From assembly GCA_020081605.1 (NCBI GenBank), contig JAHREC010000009.1, positions 1,426,001 to 1,490,000 of the forward strand: 64,000 nucleotides of DNA, written 5' to 3'. The DNA comes from Albifimbria verrucaria. Lineage: Eukaryota > Ascomycota > Sordariomycetes > Hypocreales > Stachybotryaceae. The position numbers were made by a program, and so were the translations under genes. A model generated the notes under the pieces. The model ran no database searches and was not told the DNA's origin. It saw only the letters and a program-made list of their open reading frames with translations. How positions within the stretch are numbered: position 1 is the stretch's first letter; each line of letters begins with the position of its first letter. Shown in pieces: positions 1 to 11,467 of this stretch.

Positions 1-472
1 CTCATCTCATCTTCGAGTCATCCCTCCGCCAAGACTCTGCTCGATCTGAGATTCAGTGCGTTGTTTTTAAGCCAAGTCACTATTTGGGTGCACATGTATA
101 ATATGGCAAGTAAGATGTGGGCCTTGTTGTGGCATCGGTAGGTCAAGCATCATATTCTATCCTTCAAAACAGCACTAGCTATACGACTAAAGCATCGATA
201 GCTCACTCAAGGCTTACGGCGAAAATCTCTTCCGAAGTCAGAACACAAACGAGTCTACAGATAGGGTGATCGCCGATGCAGACAGCCATTGACAAGGTCT
301 AGAAGCCCGAGTGTTTATTTATTATCCAACACCAACAATCGATTCTATCCTTCCCCTCTTTTACTACGTTAGCTTCTTTTTGTACTGCCGTATAATCTAT
401 CATGTCGTTCCTCATGCATCATGCCTAACCAGCTCCTCCGGCTTGGCCAAGCGTCTGGCGTGCAGACTTTTC
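1..472. other. No gene recognised; 3' flank of the phosphoglycerate mutase gene
   Basis: No open frame here looks like a conserved protein. The right part should contain the 3' untranslated region of the minus-strand phosphoglycerate mutase gene, whose stop codon lies at 473-475. Confidence 0.6.
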
Positions 473-2407
473 TTAATCCGCGCTCCTCTTAAGGTCCTTG
501 GCAAGAAGTGACTCGCCAGTCATATCCTCCGGCTGAGGCAGGCCCATGGCGGCCAGGATGGTCGGGGCGACGTCACCCAGAACACCACCCTGCTTCTTCA
601 GACTCCAGCCCTCGGGGGCATTGGCCATGATGAAAGGTACCTTGTTGGTGGTGTGGCTGGTCTTGGGCTTGCCATCTGGGAACTTCATCTCCTCAGCATT
701 TCCGTGGTCAGCAGTAATGAACAGGATGTAACCCTCCTTCTTGCAGGCCTCCAGAATCTTTCCAATGCCCTTGTCGGTGGCCTCGCAGCCGATAATGGCG
801 GCCTCGTAGTTGCCAGTGTGACCAACCATGTCAGGAGGGGCAAAGTTGTTCATGACAAAGGGAAGCGCTGCTCAGCAAGTCGCTTGGCAACCTGGTTGGC
901 GACACCGTCGGCCGACATCTCGGGAGCCAAATCATAGGTCGCGACGGACTTGTTGGAGGGGACCAGGTCCTGGTCGACGTCGCGAATCTCAAGAGGGAAG
1001 ACCTTCTCCACACCACCATTGAAGAAAAAGGTAACGTGTGCGTACTTTTCCGTCTCAGCAATGTGAACCTGCTCCACACCCTGCTTGCCCAACCACTCAG
1101 CAAGAACGTTGTCCATACGCTGAGGCTGGAAAGCAATCTCGAAGGGGTAGTCGGTCTTGTAAGAAGTCATGGTGACAAGCTTGTTGATCTTGGGGTAGGC
1201 GAAGTCAGGCAGAACGGAACGATCAACGTCTCCGAGCAACTGGGTGATCTGTCGTGCACGATCAGAGCGGTAGTTGAAGAAGAAGACGGTATCGTCGTCT
1301 GTAACAACATGTTAGCAAGTGCTACGTAAGCTACAGGGCATTTGATCTTCTTACCCTTGATGCGACCCTCGTCGCCGCCGACGATGATGGGAGTCAGGAA
1401 CTCGTCCTTGTCCTTGTCACCGCCACGCTCGTATCGGGCCTTGACGGCCGCGACGGGGTCCTCGGTGGCCTCGCCCTCGCCGAGGATCATACCCTTGAGA
1501 GCAACTTCGACACGCTCCCATCGCTTATCACGGTCCATGGCGTAGTAACGACCAACAACGGTGGCGATCTCGCCAATGCCATTCTCCTTGAGGAAGTCGA
1601 CAAGCTCCTGCATGTATCCAGCGCCAGACTTGGGGTCGGTGTCACGGCCATCGCCGAAGAAGTGAATGAAGACCTTGGGGACCTTGTACTCCTTGGCCGC
1701 CTTGAGAAGGGCATACAGGTGGGTTTGCTTGGAGTGCTGGCATCTGTGTTAGAGATTTCACAATTGATGGCAGTTTGGAAAGTAATGGATGACGTACCAC
1801 ACCGCCGTGAGAAACCAGACCGCAGAGGTGGAGGCGGCCATTGCCGTTGGCGGCACCCTCGAAAGTCTTCTTGATGGTCTCGTTGCTCGAGAACTCGCCC
1901 TTCTTGATGGACTGGTCGATACGGACAACATCCTGCCATACCACGCGTCCAGCGCCAATGTTCAGGTGGCCGACTTCGGAGTTACCCATCAGACCCTCAG
2001 GCAGGCCCACCGCCAGCGATGAGGCATCGAGCTCGGTGAAGCCGGTCTCGCTCTTGTACAGCTCGTCCATGACGGGAGTCTGAGCATTGGTGATGGCGTC
2101 GCCATCCTTGGGGCTCTCGTCGGAGGGAATACCCCAGCCATCAATCACGACTGTACGAGCGCAACAGCAGCAGAATTAGCCATGCGAGCTCGAGGTAGAC
2201 CAAGACGTAGCAGAACAGGAGGACGCGATCCAGAGGATTCCTTGGAGGCACCGTCTGGACCTTGGAGGGCGCCGTGACGGCACGGCGAGGAAAAGGACGA
2301 GGACTGGGAATCACGGTGGGATGGCGGGGCAGTGGTGGAGAGGAGGGGCCGGGAGAGGAGGACGTACTGAGGCAGGCTTTCTGCTCGGTCTTGGACATGG
2401 TGGCCAT
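473..2407 (-). CDS. gpmI: 2,3-bisphosphoglycerate-independent phosphoglycerate mutase
   Basis: Cytosolic glycolytic enzyme that interconverts 3- and 2-phosphoglycerate using two metal ions and a phosphoserine. Four exons on the minus strand: 2368-2407, 1798-2150, 1355-1736 and 473-1298, with GTACGT or GTAAGA donors. The serine motif MGNSEVGHLN is near the N-terminus, followed by HFFGDGRDT, the GRYYAMDRDKRW segment, and the C-terminal metal-binding ITADHGNAEEM. The length is about 533 aa, normal for the family. The start at 2407 (MATMSKTEQ) has a good context; a second ATG lies 9 nt downstream. One frame break lies in the last exon near 848-856, where a CCCTTTG stretch needs one more T to join ...AEQRFP to VMNNFAPPDM. 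I read this as a sequence error because both halves are perfectly conserved. Confidence 0.95.
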
Positions 2408-2948
2408 TTGCAGTTGTGCGCCCGTGGGAGTTGGTAATGCAGTGAATTGAGGTGAAGAAGATGAAGTTGGGTCAAGAGAAAAAGGGAAAATGTCTGCGTG
2501 ATTTGATGACTTTGAGACGTCCAGTGGAGGGTTGAGTGCTAAAGGGAAGAGCTAGAGCTTTTAGCTGAAAATAGAAGCGCCTCAACGCTTCTCAGTGGGG
2601 AGTTGCAGCCATGACATCGCTGTTGCTCCACAGGGATCGAGACTGCTTACATCTGGGTCCGTGCCACAGTCTGTTGGCACGGTAAAGCACTGGCGTTTTT
2701 CCGCTGCCGCACAGTTCAAAGATAAGACTCTGATTACTGTGCACGCATATTCTAACCAATGCTACTTTGTTTCTCAAACAACCTGAACCCCCGTTATCCA
2801 CTCCTAATCCAACCAGCTGTCGCGGAAACCGCCAAATCAACGTTTTCCCAGTCCACGTTGTGATTTGCCTAATTGCAGGTGGTGATACGAGCCGCCGAAG
2901 AAGACACCCCTTGGCACAATCCTGCGAAGGTTGATTCCGTATCCCAAA
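2408..2948. promoter_or_regulatory. Divergent intergenic region between phosphoglycerate mutase and MED9
   Basis: A 541-bp spacer between two divergently transcribed starts, so it should carry both promoters. I see no coding sequence that survives inspection. Confidence 0.5.
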
Positions 2949-3351
2949 ATGGCACCGGCAAACCCCTCGCTCTGCCTGCCACCTTTTCGCCTGACGAGCT
3001 CGATGCACTCTCGGAGCTCGCCGTCGTTCTGGCCAAGGTCCGCGCGGGCCTCCAGTCCTCCGCTGGACTTCCTACCGGTGCTACCCTGGCGGTCCTAGCA
3101 GCAATGGCCAGCAGCTTTCGTTCAAAGAGGTGCCTGGCGCGACAGATGGCCTCAAGCACAAGCTACAACATGCCCGAGCCCAGGTGCGGACGCTTCCGGA
3201 TATGAACCGGTCGATTGACGAGCAACAAGCCGAGATCAAGAAGCTCGAGACTAAGATCGAAATGCAGCGTGCTCTTCTGGAGCGCCTTAGAGAAGGTGGT
3301 GTGAGCTTTGGGAAAGACGAAGCCTCAACCGGAGACAAAATGGACATCTAA
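2949..3351 (+). CDS. med9: Mediator of RNA polymerase II transcription subunit 9
   Basis: Small subunit of the Mediator middle module that bridges activators and RNA polymerase II in the nucleus. The start at 2949 has an excellent fungal context (CAAAATGGC). The N-terminal part contains FSPDELDALSELAVVL and KVRAGLQSSAGLPTG; the C-terminal part contains SFKEVPGATDGLKHKLQHAR, followed by a coiled coil of about 45 residues rich in Glu, Lys and Leu. Both blocks match fungal Med9 as I remember it. Two one-base breaks, near 2967 (CCCCT) and 3083 (ACCCT), put the start, middle and C-terminal blocks in three frames; one added base at each gives a continuous protein of about 134 aa, the usual length. 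The first break means the apparent upstream extension of the middle frame (2873 onward) is not the real N-terminus. Confidence 0.85.
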
Positions 3352-3485
3352 AGGATTGAACAGTATTATGCAACTGACTCAATGGTGGGACGATTCGCAA
3401 AACTACAAATTCTTATTCCTGGCAATATTGCCCCGTACGCCGCCCAATGACCCGACATCAAACACAAACTGCCTTTGCTATGCCA

Positions 3486-4844
3486 TTACACAAAAACATT
3501 ATCATGACGAGCCGGAGGATCGGCGTCGCGGAGGCCGATGGCTCTCAGGGTATCTGTCACATTTTCGTCCGGCTTTCCGGGCACAATATCCTTCCAAACT
3601 TTCTCATCAAGTATCTGGGAATCGGACAGAATAGTCCAGTTTGGGCTGTGGCCAGCCTTGAGCCATTTGAAATCATCCACCTGATTCCATTGGTTTTCGG
3701 TCGCTTGCTCAGCCTCCGTCATCTAGAAACCGGGATGTTAGATTTCATGTAAAGAAGACCAATGGATTTGACGAGACTTACATAGTATTGGGGCAGAGGC
3801 GCAAAACGCATGCCCTTGCAGTCTTCGATGATAGGGTGGCTGCTGCAATGCAGATAGATATCGACATTGGTGCAGTCATGGATACGGACTTGGTGTGCTG
3901 TCATGACGAGGATGCTGTCGGTTACGTTGGTAATGTGGACAGGGCCAGTGACGCGGCCAGCAACGATGACACTGTTGCTGATGTTCTTCAAAGCGAGACC
4001 TGGGAATGGCGAACCTTCCGCAGTGGGTACGGACATGTCGACGATGCAGTCGCGAAGGTCTGTCAAGGAACCGGCGGCCGTGGCTCGAGCCGCTGAGGGA
4101 GGGAGAATGACATGCAAACCAGTTTGGTTCGAAATGCTGATATTCTTGGCGGTGGAGAAGCTTGGCTGCCTGATAGATGAAAGACTCGGGCGAGCCATCT
4201 CGTCATTGTAATCCTTGCCCTTGGGCAGCTCGGCTATAGTGTCCTGGGCCTCAGGCTCCAGTATGCCAACCTCGGCTTTGCGTGCCTGGCCGTTTGTGGA
4301 TAGGCTGCCAGGGTTAAGACGAGGGTCGTTCTCGGGCGCTCCCATGTCGACGTGAGATGTCTGGGCGGTGCGCTTGAACTGGAATCGAGACTTGGGCGTG
4401 ACCTTGGCGATGGTGGTGTTTAGTTTGTCTTGCAGAACCTTGACGGCCTTGAGGACGGAAACAGAGTTAGCTGGTAGCAGAGGATGATGTAGATTGAATA
4501 GAAATTTACCTCTCCATACTGGCGCCTGTCGTAAGCGGGCGTGTAATCGGCGGCGTCTGCGACGCTGTTCTGAAGCTTGGCGAGACCGGCGAGGACGTGG
4601 TCAATGGCACTTTGACGGTCCCCGGCGATATTGGACATGGATTCCAGCTGAGCGATTTGGTCCTGGATGTCTGGGGTTGAATTGTCAGCAGCAGAGGTGG
4701 GATTGACGGCCGAGAATTCTTACCTGCCACTTCGTCGAGGAAATGACGGTAGAAACGCTCCTTGGGCTCCATCTTGCCAGTCAGGTGCAGAGTCTGAGGT
4801 GCTCTGGAGTTGGAGATCTTGGTTGAGCGAGTCTGCGTCTCCAT
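3486..4844 (-). CDS. Tubulin-folding cofactor C (TBCC domain protein)
   Basis: Acts in the cytosolic tubulin-folding pathway, where cofactor C triggers GTP hydrolysis on tubulin in the cofactor D/E complex and releases native alpha/beta heterodimer. Four exons: 4724-4844, 4510-4670, 3782-4447 and 3486-3722; they sum to 394 codons without any frame break. The N-terminal third (GKMEPKERFYRHFLDEVA, then a helical segment) is the spectrin-like tubulin-binding part. The C-terminal half is a C-CAP/TBCC beta-helix: NISISNQTGLHVILPPSA, SNSVIVAGRVTGPVHITN, TAHQVRIHDCTNVDIYLHC, SHPIIEDCKGMRFAPLP. The Arg in QVRIH sits where the family has its GTPase-activating arginine, from memory. Start METQTRS at 4844. 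The acceptor of exon 3 (CTCAAG) was chosen because it alone gives the conserved AVKVLQDKLN. Confidence 0.9.
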
Positions 4845-7219
4845 AGTTACAGTCAATATCTACTATTTTATCTGATACAGGATTGTTCTGTCCCGGTTGG
4901 TTCGAGGATGGAAGAAAGCGTATCGAGAGAGAGGAGGATATCCCCAGCTATAACCAGAACTCACACAAGATAAAATACGAATCAAATAACACGTAATGTG
5001 TCCCTGCAAAGAGCGCGGCAGCTGCGTGTAAGCCAAAAAGCGAAGCCTTTATATCCTCGTACGATTCAGCCCTCTGGTATGGTCAGGGTGCCAACCGGGG
5101 GAGAGGAAGGTCGAGAGGTGTGACGTCAAACTGGACGTTTCTTATTTGGGGATTGCCTCTCGCACGCGCAAAGCTCGGGACAAGGGCAGGACAGGGACTG
5201 GATTGCGGGTTTCGAGTGGGTGTGCGGTGTGTGGTTGTGAGGTGTTTGGGGATGAGATGCGAGTGCGACCCCGCTCGTTGAGGATGCAGGTGAGAATCAG
5301 ACAGAGGTAAGATTGACGCTGCAGGCTCTATGAGAAAGGCAACTAGTGTCTGGTCTACAGGACAGATGAGGGAACCCTTATGAGAGAAGAAGGGAGTGGA
5401 GTCGTGGCGGTAGCAGTAGCAGCAGCAGTAGCCAGCATGAATGAATCCAGCTAGGTAGTTTGTACAGTAGACAAAACGGAACCCCTTTGGGATGGTGGAG
5501 CGTAGGTACGTTAGAGTGTCCAGTTCCTGGACCTAAAAGGCCTGAGGAAATGGAATCCCGAGGAAGCTTTGGCGGCCGGACCGTGCCCGAATCAAGGAAC
5601 CGGATCAGAAGAGCGACGATGAAGACGAAGACCCCTGTGGATCCAGATCTGAGACCGAGGCAATGGGGAGAGACCAATGGAAGTATGGGTGTGTGTAAGT
5701 GAGAAGACGGGGAGCTGGATGATCAGCATAACAAAAAAAAAAAAAACTTTCGGTTTTTTCTCTTTTCTCTTGTAAAAAAAAAAGATATATTAAAAATTTG
5801 ACAAATTCACTAACATCATCATACTGTACAGTACAAGTACAGTAACAGAACAACAAATAATTTTTTCAAAAACTGGGCACAGGCCATGTGAAGCTCGACT
5901 CAGACCATGCAAAAGGAGGGACCCTAAAAAAGCTCTCACGACTGACGTCTGGCTGCAGGTCGACCTACGACACAAAGTGGAGATACGAACCCCTCAGAAC
6001 AGAATAGAGGGCCACGACGCGAAGGCCATTGCATCATAATGCCCCTTGCGCCCATCCCTGCGAACCGATCCCGTCGTGCATGGTTTGCTTTCTACTGTAT
6101 CTCTGTCTGCCCTGTGCCAAGAGGGCCGTTGCGGTAATGACCTGCGAATGACACGTTCCCTGGTCATGCCTGGAGGCCTGCCTGCTGTTCCAAGCTACTT
6201 TATGTATTCATAATGAAGATGCGTTCGATGGCCGGCGTCTCGTCTTTCGATCTTAAATCGCCAAGCGTTCAGTGGTGAGAAAAGCGCCCACCCCAGTCAC
6301 ACACCCTTTCTGCGAAATGCGTCGCGGTGCTGCCGAGGGTTGCGCTCCGAGTCAGCTCTTGATGCCGTCACACTCCGTCGTTAGTGGCTGACCCCAGTGC
6401 TTTGGCTAGGCCAAAACTTTGACAGAAATAACCCCATTTGCATGACATGTGTCTCTCTGTTGATTTGGGCATTGAATTGGTTAGAAACTCGGGTCCACCA
6501 GCACCAACCGAGAACTAACGAGAATGTCCAATGTCGTCAGTAGCACCGAAATAGGGTGCATCCGTGTAAATGCTACGGTAGGTCTGCATGCATCGCTTCA
6601 CAAGACTACAGCCGAGGAACGGCGTCTGCAGCCCTCTTCCCGCCCTCCACGATGCCTAACCTTGGCGCCATACGTCGTCATTGTACTCTCCAGGCCAGCA
6701 TCTCGATGGCTTCTCTTGATTATCTTGACGATCATGTTTTGATCGAAGACCCCGGTTTTAGGAAATAGTACCTGCAATGTTGATCCTATATCTCCTCCAG
6801 CTATGACTGTATGGCCATCTTGTAAACACCTCTCCTAGTCCTGCCTTGCACCAAAAAAGTCCTTGTCCGGTGCAACTCATCAAACACATAACACATACAA
6901 TCCCTTTGCTGTACTACTGGTCAAGTATCACGAACTCGTTGCACAATGGCAGGCAGCAAAGGAAATCACCATGCAGGCTGCGTATACTACCAGGGCATGT
7001 TCCACATTGAACTAACTCTCGCGTAACACCGCCTGCACTCAAATACTATAGTGAATCTCTATCATTTCTCGTCGTGTATATGTCGTACCAATTAAATATA
7101 TCATTCCCCAAAACATACCACATGTACTCCAGGGACACCGATCGATGCAGCTCATCTTCGCATCAGACAAGGCACGTCTCTTGGAAACAACCCACACAAC
7201 TTCACCGCTATCCAAACAT
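4845..7219. other. Gene-poor spacer with two A-runs
   Basis: About 2.4 kb between the cofactor C start and the GPI1 stop. Only short, low-complexity frames occur and none resembles a protein family. A run of 14 A lies at about 5740 and another of about 10 A near 5775, followed by AT-rich sequence to about 5870. It should contain the cofactor C promoter and GPI1 3' untranslated region; an unannotated noncoding transcript cannot be excluded. Confidence 0.5.
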
Positions 7220-9568
7220 CTAGTAACCAGCCCTTGCTCTGCCATTTCCTGCCGCCCTCTTCATCCCGTTTGGAAGTTGCGGAATGTGTGCAAGATGGAA
7301 CGGCTTGCTCTGTGTAATCTCCTCGTTGACCGCCTGCCACATCTCCCATATCGTGGCCCGCTTCGCCGGCAGCATGCTGTACTGTAAGCTGTAGAGATTC
7401 TTTCTATTTATTGGTGGCACAAATCTGCCCGTCAGAAGGCAGAGCAACACTCGTGGTGAAAGGTAGTGCTTCCGTATCCGGTGTGCCATTTGAAAGTACT
7501 GGTGGAACATTGCGCTAAATCGCAAGGGTATAGACTGTCATTGTAAGCTTATACACGAAGCCACGCCGTGTTGCAGATGCATGCGTACCTTGAGGTAGAT
7601 GACGGATGTCGGCGGTTCATTATGTGCATTATTAGTGACAGAAACTCTATAATCGTGGGTATCTCGAAGTTCAAATTGGATGCCACCTATTCTCGTTAAT
7701 ATTCACAAGCTCATTATTCTTTTATCCAGTGCTTACCAGGCAGTCTCCTTGGATCTTTGAGTCGCAACATGAGAGCGAACAGCGGGAAATGGTTCAAGCA
7801 TGAAAGCAACGTATCGAACCCGGCCTTCATCGAGATAATAATCATTCTCGCTATCGCAAAGTTGAGGTAGAAGACAACCACAGTGGGGAGGAGGAAGAAG
7901 AGAAGCGTAAAGAGAATCGTGCCGACGAGGAGCTGATCCAGGTCATAATCGCAAGAATCTATACGATTACGCAGCACATTGTGTTTCTTTCCGCGGAAGA
8001 GGTGGAAGAGGGATTGTAGTATCGTCAGCTGCCAGTGGTATATGCGAGCTGATGCAAGGTAGAAGGAGTATATGTGGATTGTCAAGGCGGAAAGCAAGTC
8101 GGAGAACATGGCGATAGGCATGCTAGCACCAGCAAAGGACGAGAAGCCAATGAACCAAACTATCCGTGGCAGTAATGGCGTTAATGTATCGATACAGTCT
8201 AGGAAGGTCAGCAGTGGTTGGTTTACGGATTCATGGTGATACTCACTCGACCAGTAATCAATGACCCACAGAAAGAGGTCGCCAAGGAAAGCGGCAAGCT
8301 CGCCATTGAGTTTGAGACCGGCCGGCCATCCCATCAACCACGATATACTGCGTTGGAGAGCCTCCACAGTGTACATGCGGAGTAGGTCGTTGATCTGCTC
8401 TGCGACCCAATCGGCTTGCTCGATAATGTATGAGCCAACAGCAATACCGATAATCACGTCGTTTGCAACAAGCCACAGGCTATTATAGAAACGGATATAA
8501 TCGGGATGGCTGGTCGTCACACTGGCCCAATTCCTCTTGCGCTGCCGCAGTGTTACGTACTGCATTGGCCAGTAACAAAATTGTTGAAGACGAATCTCAA
8601 TCTGCTGGGCAGTTGCTGAGACATCCTTGAGTGCAGCGTATCCTGGCTTCACCCTGAATTCTAAGAGTATAAGGAACGCCTCGGCGAGCATTCTATGGCC
8701 AACAAGTACCACCGCGAATGCTCTTTGCAGTATCGGGACGAGATACAGAGAGAACAAATTCCACAGCTGAGTGAGAACTATGTTCCGCATTGTCGTCGCC
8801 GACTCGACAACTCTCTCAGACATGCTTTGGCTTCGTTTGGGTCGAGGCCCAAGCCGACTGACGTTTTTCTGAAGAATCTTTTCCAGTTCCCATGACCAGT
8901 TTACTTGGTTGACAACCTTGGGCAACGCTTTGTCTCTGGCCGACGGCACTCGTTTAACAATGGTATGCTGCTTCAATTTTTCAACCAGCTTCGCCTTGCA
9001 TTCTTTTGCGACTCTCTCCTGCTTTTCTTCCTCTTGATCTGTCTTTGAACCACCGATGCTCGTATCTTCACGGCTCGATCCATCACCGCCGAGAGCCAGC
9101 TCTATTGGCCTTAGAGATATGTATTGCATACCGATAGGACGCGGTCGATCGTATAGAATTAATTGAACACTCGAGGCCTGCGCGCATGTGATTCTCGGTT
9201 GGCGAGTTGTGTTCATTGTTGCACAGAGCCAAGAAGGGTCGACATTGCTGGTATCGGTGGCGTTGAAAAGCCCTAGCACATGCATAGACGTATGGCCGCA
9301 GAGCTCAAAGACTCTATTGGGGTGTGCGGGACACCGTGGAGGAACGTGCCGGACTTGAGGTGAAACTCGACATCTTGGGCCTACTAGTTGTTAGTATCCT
9401 ATAAGGTCGCTCAATAAAGGAGGTAAGACAAACATCGACGGCTTCGAGAATGGCAACAACAAAGACGTCGAGCGTGGAGTTGCGCCAGCCCACCACTACG
9501 CCGGGATGACTGGAGTCGCGGACATCCGTCGGCCAGAAAACTCGCATCAACCCATCATGCTCTACCAT
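7220..9568 (-). CDS. gpi1: Phosphatidylinositol N-acetylglucosaminyltransferase subunit GPI1 (PIG-Q)
   Basis: Membrane subunit of the ER GPI-GnT complex that transfers GlcNAc to phosphatidylinositol, the first step of GPI-anchor synthesis. Exons 9434-9568, 7737-9380, 7589-7686 and 7220-7534. It begins MVEHDGLMRVFWP and contains GVVVGWRNSTLDVFVV, LGLFNATD, a charged linker, then at least four hydrophobic segments in the second half. The C-terminal part includes GIQFELRDTHDYRVSV, the cytosolic LKDPRRLPGG region, and the terminal HRIRKHYLSPRVLLCLL and VPPINRKNLYSLQYS blocks typical of Gpi1. One break near 9318 (ACCCCAAT, one C short) separates LHGVPHTP from RVFELCGH; with one base restored the protein is about 730 aa, the usual size. 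The start lies only 35 bp downstream of the stop of the preceding same-strand gene, so its promoter may lie inside that gene or the two may share a transcript. Confidence 0.92.
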
Positions 9569-9603
9569 GACCAGCTATTTTTGTGACCGGCGTGGCACAA
9601 TAT

Positions 9604-10257
9604 TCAGAATGAACCTCGTCTTCTCAATTCTTCGCGGGCAGAGACGCCGGCGCTGGGCATTCGTGGGTGCTGCCTTTGGTTAGTCCGTTATCGTCGAAGT
9701 AGGCTCGGTTTAGCGGGAGCGGTGTGGACGTACGAGATCGGTTACTTTCCTGGCAAGGGAAATAACAGGAATGGAAATTGACAGAAACAAGACGGTCAAG
9801 ACAGCGAACCCTTTCGCTGCTCGTGTCTGGCAACATGTTAGAGCCGTGCGACTGGCACCACCGCGAGCCAAACGTACCAACACACCGTATTCCCAAGCAA
9901 AGATGGCTAGCTCATAGAGTCGGGTGACGAGATCCCAGCGCGCTGTGATATAGCCAGCTACGAAAATGCCAATCGTAAGGGTCGAAAAGGGGTGCATAGA
10001 GGTGCGCGTCCCTCCTAGCAGCGCATGCCGAAACACGCCCTCTTGGTGGGAAAGTGGGATGCGGGCTGCGAAGGGATGATGATGGGACAAGATGGCGGAG
10101 AGTTGGGGCGGATTGGATCGTAAATCGGAGGAATATCGTGGCCGTGGGACGAGTCGCGAGGAGGCGGAGAGCGAGGACTGTCACCAGTGTCGTTGGTTGA
10201 GGAGATCCAGAAGGTCGGAGTGAGAGGTGGAAGTTGGCATCCCCTTGCTTTCACCAT
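9604..10257 (-). CDS. Uncharacterised small membrane protein upstream of GPI1
   Basis: I do not recognise the family. Proposed exons are 9878-10257, 9734-9826 and 9604-9669, about 179 aa with one base restored near 10100 (CCCCAACTC). The start is MVKARGCQLPPLTP at 10257. The first half is Pro/Ser/Asp-rich and probably disordered (STNDTGDSPRSPPPRD). The second half has a hydrophobic segment (LTIGIFVAGYITARWDLVTR), a helical stretch ending FAWEYGVL, and a second hydrophobic segment (GFAVLTVLFLSISIPVISL). The last exon is uncertain: other AG acceptors would give different short C-termini. Only 35 bp separate its stop from the GPI1 start. It could be an ER protein acting with the GPI machinery, but that rests on position alone. 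Confidence 0.6.
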
Positions 10258-10710
10258 TGCGTATGCGGAATATCAATATGCACGTAGCACGTCTTTCCCT
10301 TATCGATCGATTCTGGGGCTTGGCCAGGTGTCGCTTTGACCCCCACCAACGCTAACTGTGGGTTGGTAGGCCAATCAGACGCCAAGACGAAACAAGTGCC
10401 GGTACAGGTACAGCTTGTGATGGCTTCATGCTGGCCGGACTCGGAAAAGGCTCTTAAGATTTATTCCATCACTAACATACCCAAGAGAACAAGGGGAAAT
10501 AATTAAAGTAAATTTATGGTATTTCAAAGGAGAAGAATGTCTATAGTAAAAATACAACATAGGCTGTTATTGAACATCCGAATGACGAAATGTATCATTT
10601 CCATTTTACACTCAGGTATACCTGAGAATTCGCAACATGAGCAACTTTTGCTTCATTCTATAGCAATATTAGTACTTTGTATGGAGAGTGAAGAAAAAAC
10701 AATCAAAATT
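10258..10710. other. Intergenic, AT-rich, no gene seen
   Basis: Contains the promoter side of the small membrane-protein gene and the 3' flank of MDM35. The part from about 10440 to 10710 is AT-rich; the open frame there encodes a compositionally biased peptide with no family resemblance. Confidence 0.5.
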
Positions 10711-11117
10711 TTACTGACTTCGTGGGCCTAACATTCTGACATCGTTTTCCTTGTTGTCTTCTCGCGCTTCCTCAAGAAGCTTGTCAATTCCTCTCTCCTT
10801 CAATGCAACCTACACATGCAGGATTAGTACCCAGGCCCCTGAGTGGAAACCGCTCATCCTACACTTAGGCATTTTTGGTAATCTTTGAACAAGTCGGCAC
10901 ATGCGTTGTTGTCCTTTTCCATGCCTCTGAGATACTCTGGCGCATTGTCAGTTGCTGCCTTTAGAAAATGCCTGGGGCAAACTCACTCTCGCTGTACCAC
11001 TTCAGGAAACAGGTATCATAACGCCTGATTATGTGAGCTTCACATATAACAAGACTACCTGCCGAAAGAGACTCACTCCTTGATATCGTTGCACTCTGGC
11101 GCAAGTGACGCTGACAT
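10711..11117 (-). CDS. mdm35: Mitochondrial intermembrane-space protein MDM35 (TRIAP1 homologue)
   Basis: Twin CX9C protein that partners Ups1/Ups2 lipid-transfer proteins in the mitochondrial intermembrane space and stabilises them for phosphatidic acid or phosphatidylserine transport. Four tiny exons, 11077-11117, 10987-11024, 10863-10936 and 10711-10809, give 83 aa without any break. The protein begins MSASLAPECNDIKERYDTC, where the first Cys pair is spaced by nine residues, and continues FLKWYSEKYLRGMEKDNNAC and ADLFKDYQKC, where the second pair is again spaced by nine. The C-terminal tail is acidic and charged (GIDKLLEEAREDNKEND). All splice junctions keep frame, and phase-matched halves of codons rebuild conserved residues (GA|G for Glu, A|AG for Lys). 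The exons are too short to stand out as open frames. Confidence 0.93.
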
Positions 11118-11467
11118 GATGGGCTGTAGTATGGAATGAATACATGTAGGTGAAGGACTTGCTTGTCCTCGCGAATAAGCAACTTTGGTCGTGGCAAACG
11201 CACTGGCCTTGTCCACTTCCTATTGGTTAAAGCTCATCCATCTGGAACAGGCTTAGCTCAACCCCACCTGGGCAACGATCTCCACCAAGAAAGAGCTTGA
11301 CGTACCAATTCGGCGTTGCTCGTCGCGTTAATACGCGAACTTCACTCTAGCTGCTACGCTCGCGAGGAATTACACACAACGATTACTGTTGGAAACACTT
11401 GAACCCCAGATATTGCGCCCCTCATACCATTGCTTTGTCATTGAAACACTTGCTTCTTTTCAGAGAA
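11118..11467. promoter_or_regulatory. Divergent spacer between MDM35 and the HIRIP3-like gene
   Basis: About 350 bp between divergent starts, expected to hold both promoters. No further features recognised. Confidence 0.45.
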
